Assembly (NCBI GenBank): GCA_005408345.1 | Contig: SEMN01000001.1 | Coordinates: 372,001-436,000 of the forward strand | Source of the DNA: Macquaria australasica | Lineage: Eukaryota > Chordata > Actinopteri > Centrarchiformes > Percichthyidae | DNA: 64,000 bases | Reading direction: 5' to 3' | In this document: one piece after another, positions 1-14,884 of the stretch | Position numbering within the stretch: position 1 is the first letter of the stretch | Layout of the letters: each line of letters starts with the position of its first letter | Translations under genes and position numbers: made by a program | Notes under the pieces: generated by a model | What the model saw: only the letters and a program-made list of their open reading frames with translations | Told to the model about the DNA's origin: nothing | Database searches by the model: none

Positions 1-3000
1 CACATTTTGTTTATTTTGAGTGATTTGGAAGAAATCCACCCATCTCTCAGTCCCTTCCATGAAACTTAACAAGGCAGGCTTCATTTCCCTGTCCCCTGTA
101 TTGCAGTAATGGTGCCTATCAGGCAGACAGTGAGCTGCCAGTCACCTTTTAGTATGAGGTTGAAATCATCATGACTTCATTTCGCCTGCTCTCTGGTTTT
201 CAAAGTCACTCAAAGTCAGTGAGATCTGTAAACCTGGCTGCTCGAGGGTGCTGACATTTGTTATACAACCCACGTCGCCCCAGCTTCTACTTTTTTTACT
301 TTGTTTTGCTCTCAGCGTCTTTTCCCTCTCTGCCGCTCCCCTCCTTTCTTAACCTAATTGTTGCTTTTCTTTCAGAGTTTGCCTCAGAGGCACGACTTAA
401 TGCTTTCTTCTGAAATATCACTGTGCCTTGTAGAGGCAGTCTGTTTCATGTTGGTGAAGTGTGTCAGGTTCAGGGTGCAGGGATTTGGGGATATTGAGGT
501 TGTGGCGGGGGTGGGATGGGAAGTGAGGGAACTGGTTCGCTCGTCTCTCTTCCAGGCAACCACTGTTTTATTCCCAAATTTTCCATCCATTAGGCAGTTA
601 TTATTTAACTACTGTAGCTTTCATACACACACACTCAAACACACCGTACGCATGCACGCCACCATGCCCATGGCATAGAGGCGGCTGTGCGTAGGGCTTA
701 CATGGGGACAGAGTGGTCACTGTGTTTCCCATCATTCTCTGCACACATAGATAGCCCTAAATGGAAAAGCAAGGTGGTGTGTGTGTGTGTGCAACCACAA
801 CCAGAAAATCTGCTGCACCGCTTAGGATACCCACCGGCTGTCCACATCACAGTGACCACTGATTTCTGAGCTCTGTAATCACCGTACACAGGACTATTTT
901 AGTGCAATCTGACTATGGATTAGACAGCAAATTGCCAGGGATAGTGAGCGTTTCCATGGAGAGGGTGGAAGTTGCTTGTAAGGAATAATAAACAGAGTTA
1001 GATTAAGATTAGACATGACGGTCTGAGAGCGGTGGCAGCTGGAGGAGTGTGTGTTTGTGTGTGTATCTATGATGTCCAAGCATATGCGTTTGTTGAAAAG
1101 GAGAACAAGGAGGTTTTTATATGGGGCAGAACATCAGAAAGCTAAGCAGGGACAAAAACTTATTTTTTATTCCATCCTCACACTTAATCACCTCCATTTG
1201 TGCGTGTCTAACTGATGACTTCTTCCTCATCCACTATTAATCAGCTGGGTGTAATGACAAGCTGACATAGCCATAAATGTTTATACTCCGTCAAGCTCAC
1301 ACATATGTGTTGGAGACCCACAAGCTTGTCCAAAGCCTTCCCAAAGTTGAATTCATTACAGCGTTTGCGGTAACATCTGTCATGAAAGTCAGCTCAACCC
1401 AACAATTAGCTCCTTTAATGAATAAAAATATGAAAACTCTGTCAGAATCCCTCCAGTCTTAAATGCTCCATCGTGTATTTATTAAATGTGACTCCCATCA
1501 ACTGGCAGACTGCTAAGAGATTGGCGTTCAGTATGCGTCAGCCACATATGCATACACACACCAGAGAAATATATAGATCACATGGGCCATCTTTCAGAGA
1601 ATCAGGAAGATAAAACTATGAAAACATGCTTACATACACAAACAATAAAACCCAGTGATGACTTGAAGTAGAAACCTCTATATGCATTCCTTGACATTGC
1701 CACATCTTCTGTCAGTTGCTTCCTATCAACCACAGAAAAAAAAAAAGACAACCCTTCTCACAACTTTAGCACAATATTTCAACAATAGCAATTGAAGAAG
1801 ACACACATCTTTTTCTACTTTTGCATGGAATGGTTTCTTAAATTGTGATGAAATTCTACTACATGATGGATATATTAAGTGTGCTATTTTGCCCTCAACT
1901 TTATGTCAAAGCTCATTTATAAGACAAGGGATCCAGAGTGCTGGTGAACGCAGAAAGCCTGTATTCATATGGTATGTAAATCATGCCAAAGAGAAAGAAT
2001 CTGCTCTGGCTCTATCAATGATAGCGGCGTAAATTATTGGAGGGATAACATCACCGTGCAATGAATCATCACGGCAGCAACTGGGTCATTGTTGAAAGAG
2101 TCAGTACATTAAGTCGCTTTCATGAGGTCATCCACAGAGTTTGTTTTTGTTACTGATCAGTTTCCGGAAAAAAAAAAATCTAATACTTTTTATCAAACCA
2201 AATCCAAAGTTCAGTTCTCTTTTAGTAACTTTTGGAATCAAAAGAGGGAGACTTGACACTTGAAAACACCGTTCACTGAAAACTAAACCCGAAATCTCCC
2301 TTTCCTCCTTCTCACAGCTCTCTCAGATTGGTCGTCAAATTCAAAAAGTTGATTTTGACCACATGCCATTGCCTTAGGTGATCGATGAGTGTTGCTATTA
2401 GCTTTATCACATTTCACAGCAACCAGCTTGGCCTCTAATCACCTCTGAAGCTGAGCTGCTACACACACACACTCACCTGCGCTCCAACCGGTTAATTTCC
2501 TGAACATCAGAGAGAGCTGGGGTGGGTTCAACAACAAAGACAGGAAAGAGTTTGAAGAACGGGAGGGGTGGGGGTGGGGGTGTTTGATAGTTATGGGCTT
2601 ATTGTGCTATGCTAAGCACTCTTTCTATGTGTGCATGAGTGTGTGTGAAGGGAAATATGGGTGCCATGTGGGGTTGAAGGTGTGAGAGGAAGCGTAACAG
2701 GCCTTCTCATTTGTACACCATTAGATTCGCTGCAATAGGCACACACTGAAACTACTCTGATGACTGTTCGGGCACCTCGCAGTACCCGCAGGTGTTCAGT
2801 GACCATGAAAGAAACTCTTGACACTGAACACAGGACTTCTTGTTCATGCTAATAGAATAATGCAATAATATTTCACTGTGCATTGTATCCATGGGTTTGA
2901 ATAATATGAAACACTTCCCTGAACGCTACAGATTCCCTGTGAAGATTTACCAGGCATCGGTGCTTTTTATTCAGCCGCTGTGATGATTGCGGCCCAATAA

Positions 3001-3195
3001 AGATGGCGGGGGGCTTGTGATTTTAACGAGACCCTTCATATGGCTTGTGGCTGCTCTTGTTCTTTCTTTCATTCTGTCCATCTGTCACATCGCTGAACAT
3101 GCCAGCATTGTTCAGTTCTGGGTAATGCTAAAGGTCTGTCACCCTCTGATGTGGTGGTTCTCTGAGGGAGATTTTAACTGGTGCAACGGGAGATT

Positions 3196-3207
3196 GGGGG
3201 GGGGGGG
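3196..3207. repeat. Homopolymer G run (12 nt)
   Basis: An uninterrupted run of twelve G residues is visible, flanked by AGATT and CAAGC. It is a simple repeat with no gene context and may vary in length. Confidence 0.85.
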
Positions 3208-5766
3208 CAAGCAAGAAAATTTCAGATTGTACTTGATAGGAGGCAAGTGAACAGTGAGTCCAGAAAACCTTTAGGGATATTATCAGAAACGTACCAAAAA
3301 ACAAAGTGTACTTTGTGTTTTCCTGTCTGTGCGCCTGCATTTTGTGTGTGTGCGTGTGCGTGTGAATGCTAATATATGTCTGTTTTATTTGGATACAGCT
3401 TCTCATTTCTGCTGTATATCTATCTATTTGTGTGAGAGAGTCTAATTTGGAGCTGATTCTGTAGAGCAAATATAACTCGAGGACACTGATCAGTCCCAGG
3501 CTATGGGGACGATTCGGGTTGCCTCTGTGATTTTAATTTGCAGGTGGTTTTCATTTTAGTGACAGTATCATCTTCGGATTCTTGTCCTCTTTAGCTGTCT
3601 GGCCTGTGCACTCAGACCCACCCTCTTTTTCTACGTTACCTAACTCTTGTGTCCCCACTTACCCTCTCCAAAATCTTGTTTTTTCTCTTCACTTTTTCTC
3701 CGTCTCTCCCTAAGTCTCTGAAGCTGCACTAAAAGAAGAAGGCACTGTTCAGCAGGCAGTCATGAGTCATTTCAAATAGAAATATTCAAGAGCTTTGTCA
3801 CAAAATCAATGCCAAATGTTGCATTTTTGCAAATCATCGTGAGGTTAATTTCTAAATGCTTTTATAATTACAGCAGAGCATCCTATTGGTGAGACATTTG
3901 CGGCCGATACCAGTCTCCAGAGTTCATTTCAAATTTCCTGCCTTCAGGTCAGAATTCACTAAACCCCCTGGATTAGTTTAAGAATCATATCAAGACAAGC
4001 GTTCAGCTCTCCCAGTGCAAACTGAGCAATAGTTTCTTGCAATGGCAGATTGGAAGATTTTAAAGCAAAATCTCTATGTTTATCCATTGTGTTTATCTTC
4101 TTCAGTAAAGCAAAGATGAAAACTGTCAGCCACTAGAAATAAAGATGCTCTTTGCGAAAGGAAGCAGTTTATGGAAAATGTGGTCATAATTTTAAGAAAC
4201 ACTTACAGTAAACGGCCACTGCAGCGGGATAGAAGCTGCAAATCATCTTGACTATGGCCCCATTTTGTTCACGATAATTACACAAAAATAAAAAGAGAGA
4301 GAATTATGTTGACAATGATACATCTGTGTTTAAAAGGGCTGTATGTGTCACCTTTAAGGCAGCCTTTCCGAGTGAGTTGGTCTGACATACTGAAACATGA
4401 GATATAAAAGGAACAGTTCTGCTTCCCAGCCCCAAAACTGTCAGAACACACCGGGAGAAGTCCTCCAGAGTCTTCATCGGCAGTCATTGATAAATCTGAG
4501 TTTAGCTTGCTTAGCTTCAGCCTCTTGTTGGGACACAGTGAAGTGCATGTCTACATAAATGAACTCAAGAAAGTAGGAACATTCCTCCAAATTTGTCTAG
4601 CGTAATAACATTTTTGGTATATTAATTCATGGAAAAGTTAGTGTTGCATGTTGACAGACTCACCCTCTCTTTCACCTAATTGTATAATTTCCTTATTTTG
4701 TGCAGGACCAAAGGGGTCTGGAGAGGCTCATTCTCTAAATTCAAGTTCCTGGTCCAGATACAATCAGCATATGGAGATAGCAAGACTGTTTGTATTATCA
4801 ACGATTCCAATACATATCCTCACAGAATAAATATGATCAGAGAAAGCACAAGGTTTTTTTTTGTTCCAACATTTTGAAGTAAGCAAGAGAATTTTTAGAG
4901 GAAGCAGGCCACTTGTGATCCCAGACAGTCAAGGTGTCTTTGTCAGTGGATCAAGGACTTCTAACAAAAGCTCCACTTTCAAATCAGGTATCAAGGAGCA
5001 TTTTCAGGCTGTGATTGTGCTTTTGGTTTTCACTGAGTTTTGCATCTGAACTGATTAAATACACATCTTATCTCAGTCAAAACAGCAAAAGGAGGCTTGA
5101 GGAAGTCTGACATTTAATAACGCTGTCTCCTTTCTCATTTGTGTGTCGTTGATACAAAGTTCTGAGTTTTCATCAAACTATAATATTTAAGGCATGACAC
5201 TGGAGAGACATCTGTGAACTGAAACATTTGTGTTGCCAGGGGTTTCCAGCACATCAGGATCAAAGTGGCACACTTAGTGGCTCCAGCTGTGTCCTCCCTC
5301 CTGTAACACCATCCTCATCCTTGGAGTGACATCAACAGGACATCCTATGCCTACACTGCTGACCTCAGTAGACCTCAGTCCACTGCACATACATATACTG
5401 TATGTGTTTGTTGTGGTCTGCTTTCCATTAAACTGCATCAAAGAAAGTGTTAGCTTTTTAAAGAGTTCTAAGCACAGGCTGTAATTTACTAAATCTGTGT
5501 TTAGGATGTGTGTGTGGAGCTGGTGCAGTGCATGTGCTGGTTGGGTGCTTGGCACAGGCTTTTTTTTTTTTTCTTAAAATACAGAGGGCAGTAGCAGACC
5601 TCATCAAAGCTCGACTACTGTTTAAAACTCTTGCTGCCTGCTAAACTTACTTACTCCCCTGAGTATTTCAAAGGTCACGTCCACTCATGAAACCTCCTCT
5701 GTAAACACACACACACGCAGTGATCCATACACACACAGTATGAAGCAATGTGCATGATCTGACCCA

Positions 5767-5972
5767 TGTTGGCGTTGTTCCTACAACAGAAGGCAAGAAT
5801 TTAAAAATACTTTCTTTAATAATATGAAAGGACATTTAAATTTGAGTACATGTGCATCATGTCACCCTTGGCTGTGACAGGTGTTTGCGTGTTAACACGC
5901 CAAAATTAGACATCTTAAGGTGTTACAAATCACGCGATCTGAAATTGCCGTGTTGGTGCTGTTCCTTCAACA
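5767..5972. repeat. Imperfect direct repeat, two units
   Basis: The 22-nt segments at 5767-5788 and 5951-5972 differ at three positions, and each starts TGTTG and ends CAACA. Each is followed at a similar distance by AATTTGAGTACAT. This looks like a decayed direct duplication or two copies of a short dispersed repeat. I do not recognise the family. Confidence 0.5.
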
Positions 5973-7593
5973 TCATAATTATTTGAATTTGAGTACATTT
6001 TCCTCATATGAAGGACCAGAAAAACCTAGTGACCCAGGACAAACTTTAATATGATGGCCCTGCACAAACTTAAGTTAATCCTGGGCAAATATTTCTAGCT
6101 ACATAGGCAATGTCGTTCGACGTCAGATCGTGTGAACCACTTAAGCTACAGACTATAACAAAATAGTTATTGGTCAAGGACAAATATGAGTGTGGTATCT
6201 TCTCATCTAACTTTAGACAATAAAGCGAATAGGCTAAGTATATTTTCCAGAATGTGGAACAATTCATTTTATGTAGAAACTGCAGTCTTAAAAAGGGGGT
6301 ATTTGTTTAAAACACACATTTCTTAAAACACTGCATTACTACAGACGTTTAGCATTGATTAGTCGACGTTTGTTGAGCCCAGTAAGAGAGGTCACCCAGG
6401 CACAGACAGTGGAAGGAAATATTTCAGCAGGGTTGTCGATGACATATTGTCCATAAATCAGAGAACAATAGCATTGTGGTTCCTCTGTAGATCTGGCTTG
6501 GAGACCAGAAGGTACTTGGCTCCAAAGATTTCATGGGTTTTCTTTTGTAAAGATTATAAATGCTGATTTTAGGAAACTGTAACCATTGTGAAGCAGAGGG
6601 AATGGAAAAACCAATGGCATAAAATGCTTTTCTTTTCTATCCTGGTTTAACTGACCTTCCCTTTCCTTATGGAGAGTTTGGCACGATAAAGAGATGTAAT
6701 GATTAAAAGCGCTGCTTAGTGTTTCACATGGAATGTGATAGAGCAGAAGTCTTTTTTCTTTCCCTACCCTCTTAAATGTGCTGTATGTTGTGCTCAAATG
6801 TCAGCATGTCACTACCCATCTCTGTTTCCTGTTTTACTACAAAGCAACACTAAACAGTACATATAAGTAGACCGGGCTGATAAAGGGATAATCAATAAGG
6901 TCAAATGAGGGTTAACCACCCCTCTCTGCATCACTGCTAAACATCACGGTCAGCACCAGGAAAGCTGTATCACAAAAACTGCATCTGGTACTGGTGAGAT
7001 GATCAAGTCCGCCGCCAGATAATTTGGGTCACATAAGTTCACTTTTTAAAATGGCAACACATGTAAAGTCTAAAACTGACAAGTAGCCAGCTTCTTTTCA
7101 GGCAAAACATTTCACTGTAATGGGAGGAAACGCCAAAGTATTTTTTCAAACAATGACATTTAGTCCAAAAAAGGCTTGATCCCATGCATTTATTGGGATT
7201 TTTTAAAGTTTAGTTTATGATTAAGGTCTCTTGGCTTTATCCACAGAGGTCATTTCCATTTTATCAGTGAGTACGGTGGAAGAAAAGGATTAAATTGTCC
7301 TGCTTAAAGCATCTGGTTTCACCCCCTGGTGTGGCACTTAGTATGTAACAGCTGAAATCCAGGAAAAAATCTTGGCAGAGTTTGTACATTTCCAGGTGCA
7401 GAGAAGTTAAAAGCACCCACAACTCTAATTTTATTTCTCTTGTAGGGAAAGAAAGGAAAGATATTGTCTTCAAATACGACTAAAGGCTATGAGAAAGAGC
7501 GAGGCCAACTGCAAAAAAAGAGAGCGTAAATGTGTTTGCATGCAAGCTTACATGCTTGTGTGAGTGTGTCCGTCTTGGTTTGTGTGTGAGGCT

Positions 7594-7613
7594 GCGTGTG
7601 TGTGTGTGTGTGT
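7594..7613. repeat. (GT)n microsatellite
   Basis: A short uninterrupted GT dinucleotide tract of about 20 nt lies in the intergenic DNA. Confidence 0.85.
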
Positions 7614-10600
7614 TTTTCTGTGGTTTTACAGAGTATTCTGTTGTCCGTTGTCTGACCATACTTAGATCTGGAAGACTGACATAGATTGGTATTTGACCAG
7701 TGGTTTCCTCAGTGAAACACTAGCTGTCATCTGTTTAGCTTAGACAAACTGAACATCAAGCTGGAGCACCATAACAGCCTGAATCAACTGGCGACTATGT
7801 GGACGTTTCAGAGGAAGGAATAGCCAACATTATGGTGAATTGTTATGGCTGTAAAAAAGATGAATGATGTTTATCACAGATTATTTTTAGCTGTACAACT
7901 ACTCTGCCACATGATTGTGATTGGGTGGGGGATGTGTGCTTTATTTGCAAAGCTAGCTAGCCTAAACATCAAGCTATACCAAACTTTGAATACCATTTAA
8001 AATAAGGTTGTTTCTCTTGATTTTCTGGCAAAATCACAACTTTTCAAATGTTCTGTTATCATCCTTCCAACAGTGAAGGACAGACCTTTACCCAACACTT
8101 TCATAAATCCAAAAGGACTCAAAATCCAAATGACAAGGATGGTTTTCATTGTTTTAAAGATGGCACTTATTTTTACAATGTACAGTGGAGGTGGCCTTCT
8201 CAGTAATTATATTTACTTCCAAGCGGACCATTTTCATGTTTGTTAGTTAGTTTGTACATTTCTATCTAAAAACAAAACAAGATTTGGGTCATTGTTAAAT
8301 GTACATAATTTGAAATAATTCTGCCTTTGGATGAATGCCTCACATTATACTGCGTGTATCAGATTATCAACTGAATTAATGAATACCAAACTTCTAACAT
8401 GATCTCATAGAATTTCATGAAATGATCACACTCCATATGGGATTGAAGACTGAGAATAGTTATCACAATAGTGTGTGAAGGGTTGTGAAGGGTGAGCTTG
8501 TGATTACATTTCAGCAAGTAAAATAATTCTGAGGCAGATTTTGATTAGGCAACTTGAACAACTTTATTTAAGGTTAGGGTTAAGGTTACAGCTTTGTTTG
8601 GGCAGGTAAAATAATAAAAATAATTTGAAATAATTTGAAATTTGAGAGCCTTGGCTTATGTTTTGGGTTAAATGAGAAAAAAAAGCTAGCTAAAATTGGC
8701 AAAACTATAATACATTCCCACGTCACCAACAGTTTTGCTTTTCACCGGGCTTATACAATGTTAGACAAAAACCCTTTGTCTTGTCCTTCTTCCTTTATGT
8801 AATCATTCTGATGACACAACATTTTTATTCACTTTTAATGCACAGAAAGATACATTTTAGTCATCACACGACATACAAATACAGATAGTAAATACAGATA
8901 TCCAGGAGATCAGGCTGCAAAGATTTCAAATATGCCAAAATAAAAGCTTGAACTTTGGAGCTGACAGCCACACAGCCACATGTCTGGTTGTCTGCGTATG
9001 CTGTCATGTATATGGGCACATGTGTTCTCTGTACTGCAAATGCACATGTTCATGTTCATATGTGTTTGTGATATTGCTGATATTACTCACACGGCTGACA
9101 TCAATCACTGGCAGACATGGGACAGATGTTCAGCAGTGTTCCAGTAGACACAAATAAGTCTAAACAGCTGGAAGAAGAGACCTCTGAAAAAAAGATAAGG
9201 GCAAAACAGCCCTCGGGATACAATCTGTGTCCTGAGACTTTCCCTGCTGGTAGGAAGAGTATCTGCCTCTGCAAATGCCTCTGCTACAAGGCTTTACACA
9301 CTCCAGGAGGTTTCTGTCCCAGTCCTTCCCAACTGGAGACGACAGTCAGAACAAAGAAAGGCTCAAGGACGCTGCAGTAGTCTCACTCTGGCTGCAAGTT
9401 TTCCCTCCAAGAAATCTCTTGTTGTTGGAGAGGAAGAGAGGAGAGAGGGAGGAAGTCCTTGGGGATGCATGGGGATGCCCTTCATTCCAACCCTGACTCA
9501 TCTACTATCATCTACTGCTGTATGTACCAAATGTGATGGAGACTTCCTCTCTCATGTTTGGGTTCAGGGCACTGGCTTCATAGACAAAATACATCCTATC
9601 TCAAATAACTACCTTCATTAAAAGTTGGTCCCGATGTATCATTTGACTACATTGTTGAGCATCGAGGGATTTGCTAATGCAGACAAATTAAAGCAAAACA
9701 ATAATGTTTAAAGGGTCAGTGACAGGGGGTTTCCAGCCAGAGATTGTTGGTTGTGGAACTTTTGACACAAAACTGAGCTTTTATGGTCGATACAGCGCTC
9801 AGAAATGCTCTCATCATGCTTCTTATGAATTGCAAAGGGCCTTAAGTTGTTCATATTTAAGGGATAAGTTCTTACTGTCAACAAAACCCATGAAAAAAGC
9901 ACTGGTGTCCCTACATAACCATAAACACAGCCATTTTAGTTTATTTTGAGTCAGTCCCACATACACCATCCTGCTGCAGGAAATACTCACTAGAGCACCA
10001 AATCTGTATTAATCCACCACTGAAAATAGTCCCTAACAAATGCACTATTTATGCCTGTTTGAGTAACATTTGCTAAAAAAATGACAGTGCCCATTTGTTT
10101 TAGGAAATTATTGAGCCTTTTTTTTAAAAATGAAACTAATTATTTGTGACGACTTTTTAAAGATTGATGTCTTCAGTAGGAACCAATTGACTCGGGGCTG
10201 ATGGCCACAGACAGGGTAGGGAAGTCAGAAAGTTTTTTGTTTTTTTTCATGGGCATTGTTGATTTGTTGACAATAACAAAGATGTAGAAAAATACTAGAC
10301 TTATCCTTTAATATGACCAGCCATTTTTGATTTTGTCATTTATAATATGTGTTCAGAGACTGAATGTAATGGGCAATTGAATTTCTGGATATCTGTAAGA
10401 TAATAGCTTGATATACCCTGTGCTGATTTTGAACTTTTTGTGGGCAATTTCCACTCCAAGACTATAATCAGAAGCCTGATGGTTGTGAGTGCTGCGAAAA
10501 CCGTGCTAATGCAAACTAAAATGAAAATGCCTATTAATAGACCAGTGAAAACCAGATGTAGCCAACTGCAGGCTGTAAAAATGAGCTCATTGCAAAGAAC

Positions 10601-12064
10601 AGAGGCATGGGTTGGGTCAGAGAAAATCTGATAAATACAGATGTGACTGTGTGCTCACACATCACTCCGCAGCATGCTGGCTTACTGTTTTCCAGTGTGG
10701 CTAAACAGAAGGTTTACTGGCTCTGTGGTTCCTATAATGTTAGAGGGAAACTGGAGAGCTTCTGATTTGACCAGAGATACCTAAGTCAGTTAGTGTCCAT
10801 GTGTCTGTGTGTGATTAAGTGCACGCCCCGACCAAATGCAATTAGTGTGAACCCACTTAAGACACACGTTGCTGTTAATATACCCAAAGAGACAATAAAA
10901 CCTTCACAAGGAAAATTGAGACCAGAGAAAAGAGACTGGAGACCAAAAGAAAGAAGAATCTGGACTCTTTAACTGTGAAGAATGATAACGATGGTAAAGA
11001 AATCATGACAAGGATAATGATGACAATAACAGTGCCAGGAGGATCAGTAGTGCTCATTGTAATCCCTTCAAAGTACAGACACTGTATGTGGCCCATATAT
11101 CACTGTTAGTCAAGCCTTCTTCATTCCATTCCTCTCTGATTATCAGGTCCTGACATCTCCTCCAATCCGGGCAGCAGGCTGATTAGTCTGACGCACTGAA
11201 GCAGAACCAGGCAAACAGAGAGCAGTGTATTGATTGTCACAGTGACCTTTCCGTTGCCACTGTTCTAGAGATGTGGGGGGTTGCCATTCTTTAAGACTGC
11301 GTCTCACCAGCAGCCTGAAGACAGGAACGCTCCTCTGCACAAATGACATTCACAGCTTTCACACACTAAATTGTAATCATTGTGGTCTCAGCGGGGTGGC
11401 ACCACCGTAAGACAACCTTCAGCTCGGTCGTCCCAAGTGGGGGTGGGATGATAATCAATATAACTCACCATGTTAAGCATAGAAAATGATGGTCATGAAA
11501 GGGATCATGTCTTAATTCAATAACACAAGCTTTAAAAATAGGTGTGTTGTGCTATTTTAGTAATATAGAATTATGCACATAATACCAATAGTGTAATCAT
11601 TTTGGCCATGACAATAGTTTAATATTTATTTCATATCACCTCTAAAAGCCACCATTAGCACTATACTTTGATTTTATCTATCCCTGGCAATCAAACAAGC
11701 TGCATTACAGTGACCTCATCAATCAATAGTGGTTGCGTGTTGGGTTTGATTGTATTTTATCTAAACCAAATCCAGTATTGAATCCACTTTCAGATCCCTT
11801 ACCATATCTATTTAGGTGTACTGTAGCTTTCAGCAATTTAAAGTGACAATTATAGTTGTAAATAATAATATTTAAGAGCTAACATTCGAAGGCTAAAATT
11901 CAAAGAACTAAAAACCTGAAGTTTTTTGAGACATATCACATATGTGCTAATAAAAAAGAGATAAGAGTCATAAAAGATTTGGTAAGAAATGTATTACACT
12001 GAAAGCTCAACGAATCCAGGTATTTTACCAACTTGAAAATGGATGTAAAATGAAGCCAGCTGTT

Positions 12065-12097
12065 GGTGTGTATGTGTGTGTGTGTATATGTGTGTGT
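12065..12097. repeat. Interrupted (GT)n microsatellite
   Basis: A GT-rich tract interrupted by AT and TATA steps. It produces spurious cysteine/valine-rich open frames in this area. Confidence 0.75.
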
Positions 12098-14862
12098 GTC
12101 ACTGCACCCCTCTGAAAGTGGTGCTGTGTTGTTGTGTAGTGTGATAGCACTTCAGAAGGCAATGAAGCAGCTGACTGAAGAACTGGCATTTGGCTGCGGC
12201 TGTTTTTGTGTGTCTAAGTGTATGTGGAAGGGGGCAGTAACACATACAGTAGATGTGCAGGGTGGGGGAGGTGAAGATTTGACTGTAAAACCACTTCTGG
12301 AGTCTGAGCCATGGTTGGTAGGATGGTTTGACATGGCAAAGGAGAAGGAGAGAAGAGGGGTCTGTGGTTGAGGCGTGTGCCAATAATGGCAGTTATGGAT
12401 CTATATTTGAAACAGATCATAAAAAGCGAGTCAATTTTCTTAAGTGAAGTAATGGAGAGAAAATAAGGAGGATGTGGAGGACGGAGGTAGTAGGACCGAC
12501 AGGGGAATCGACATTATTGGCAGTTAAGACAGGGAAAAGACATCTGTGGAAGGAGTGGGTAACCACATGAAGCCGTGCGATCCAGATGGGACTGAAACAG
12601 GCAGGAAGAAGAAGAACAACCATGCAGTGGGATTGAGGGGAAAGTTGAAAATCCAAAAAGTGATGTGAACATTGTTTTACGTACGACAAGTGATTATAAC
12701 CCTTCAAAGAAAAAGCACAGCAGGGAATGGCAGTAATCAGGGACAGAGCTCCTGGACTTCTGACAAAACATCCAACAAAGCACAACAGAGCATCGGGTGA
12801 TCAGAGCATCCGAAAAAATACACTTAACCAACACACATCATCCACAGTGCATGGCAGGCCTGCCAGCAGGAGAAAACCAGCACAGCAGAATGACCTTTGT
12901 AGAAGGAAAAAGGGGTGGAAGAGAAATGAAAAGATGAACGATCTCCAGCTGATGGTTTAGATGACAATAGTGGAACCGACTGCCTTGGCTAAATTTCTTC
13001 TGCCAATCCTACAACTGTACATCCACAACCAAACAATGCACCTCCATTAAAACTGCAAACACATTTGGGTTTGTTATTTTATGACGCATACACACACAAA
13101 TACATTGAAAAAATATCAGTGCAAGGACTGATACAGTCCTAGATGTGGTAATCCTAGGCTTATTAAGAGCGCAGAGAAGCAGACATGCAACCATAAGGTT
13201 CATAACCTGCCTGGGAAAACTACCTCAACTGTCAAGACGCCTTTGAGGGAAGTGTTTAAGTTGCATCTTCTCCAGTGAAGCTTCTCACCCGAAACCTCTA
13301 AGACGATGTATCTGTATTAGGCCTTTTCTGTGTGTAAAAGCAACTGACGTGTAGAAAGCAGCTCAGAAACAGCTGAGGTCAGCAAAATCTCTCCTGGGTA
13401 AATAAAGAGACCCATCAACCCACATTCAAATTGCAGTAGCTGTCAGTCTTTGTAGTTAATTCCCTGTGCTATTGAGCCTGTATACTGTATGAAAACTGAG
13501 GATGAAGATAAATATGCAGTGGATCCTGGTGTGATCAAATGATGAAATCACTCCCGACTGGGAAGCCCCTCTATTCCCCCCTTAGCTTCAGTCACGCAAA
13601 AACCACCTCAAATGGGATTTTATATTATAGTGAATTATCTCCTCCCTGGGAGCAGAAGGTTGAGATAAAGAGAGGTCTGTTAGCAACTTACTGGATCAAC
13701 ATCAGAGATTGAGCTATTGGTGATGTGATGTGGTGTGGTGCAGATGATCGTACTGCTGATTCAGCTAGTTTGGAAACCAGAAACCAAAGACCCTCAATCC
13801 CCTGCCTCCATGCTCAACCAAACTTCCCTTTAATCCTCAACGACCCCATGCACGCCAGACGCACACAATCCACCACCAAGACCGTCTCCCCCTGAGCTCC
13901 TTACCCCTGGGAAAACCGTCGCCTCACTTGCAAACTCTCGTCACTGCTCACCACGCCTCCATCTCTAATTTAACCAGAAACCTCATGTTTGGTGCCAAGC
14001 AACCCCTGCCTCAGATGATCCCTCATGTAACCTCCAGCTCTGAGAGCTTAATTCAAACTCAGCGTCAGCATTACCTTACAATCAAGCTGCAGTCACGGCT
14101 CTCAGGACTTGAGGGTGGAAATCAAATAACTGCACATTATGATCAGACGTCATTTGGGTTTCCGTGAATGAAGCCAATTCAAACTGACGTGCCATGTATA
14201 AATTTTAAAAAAGGGGGAAAAAAAGGAAATTGCACACACTTTGACTGGCATGTTTCTACTTCAACAGTGTTCAAAAGCAACAAGATTTTATTTCTCTTAA
14301 GTGCGAGGAGGTCTGCTACAAGTTTTCACACTGAACCAGCATGGTCCTCATCTTTAACAAGCTTATCCAAGTTGTGTTTGTCCTGTTTTTTGTTTTTGTT
14401 TTTTTTGTTTGTTTGTTTTAACCTTTTTCACAGCTAGTGTCTGTCTATTCCATTCTCATGTAGGTTTCCTGTGCTCCTGTGTAGGTCACATCTCCCAACA
14501 CAGTTTTAACAGATAGAATCAATGTGCAGGCGAAACATCCCAACAACAAACAGACCCAATTTAAAGCTGAGATGATAACTATACCCGTGATGCCCCATGT
14601 GTAAATGTAATCTGATTTCATGTGGCATATATATGTGAGGCTATTGCATTACATCACTGCCATCTCGTTTATCTTTTGTGGTGGCAGACATTGGTTAGGC
14701 CTACATGCTTCTCACACTAAGGATGCTATCTGATGGGATCCCTGCCAGGGTTTCTGATGTCCATTCATCATCCATAAGACACACACCGTCTGCATGCTTA
14801 CACACTTTTCTTGAATCTCACTTTTCTCCCATAGACAGGGCGAGTCTAAGAAAAATAGGTTT

Positions 14863-14884
14863 TGCATGCATGCATGCATGCATG
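14863..14884. repeat. (TGCA)n microsatellite
   Basis: About five and a half copies of the self-complementary tetramer TGCA form a 22-nt perfect palindromic tract. Confidence 0.85.

Noticed and set aside
12063..12785. Several frames of 60-120 codons on both strands
   Set aside because: They arise from GT-rich and low-complexity DNA and match no family that I know.
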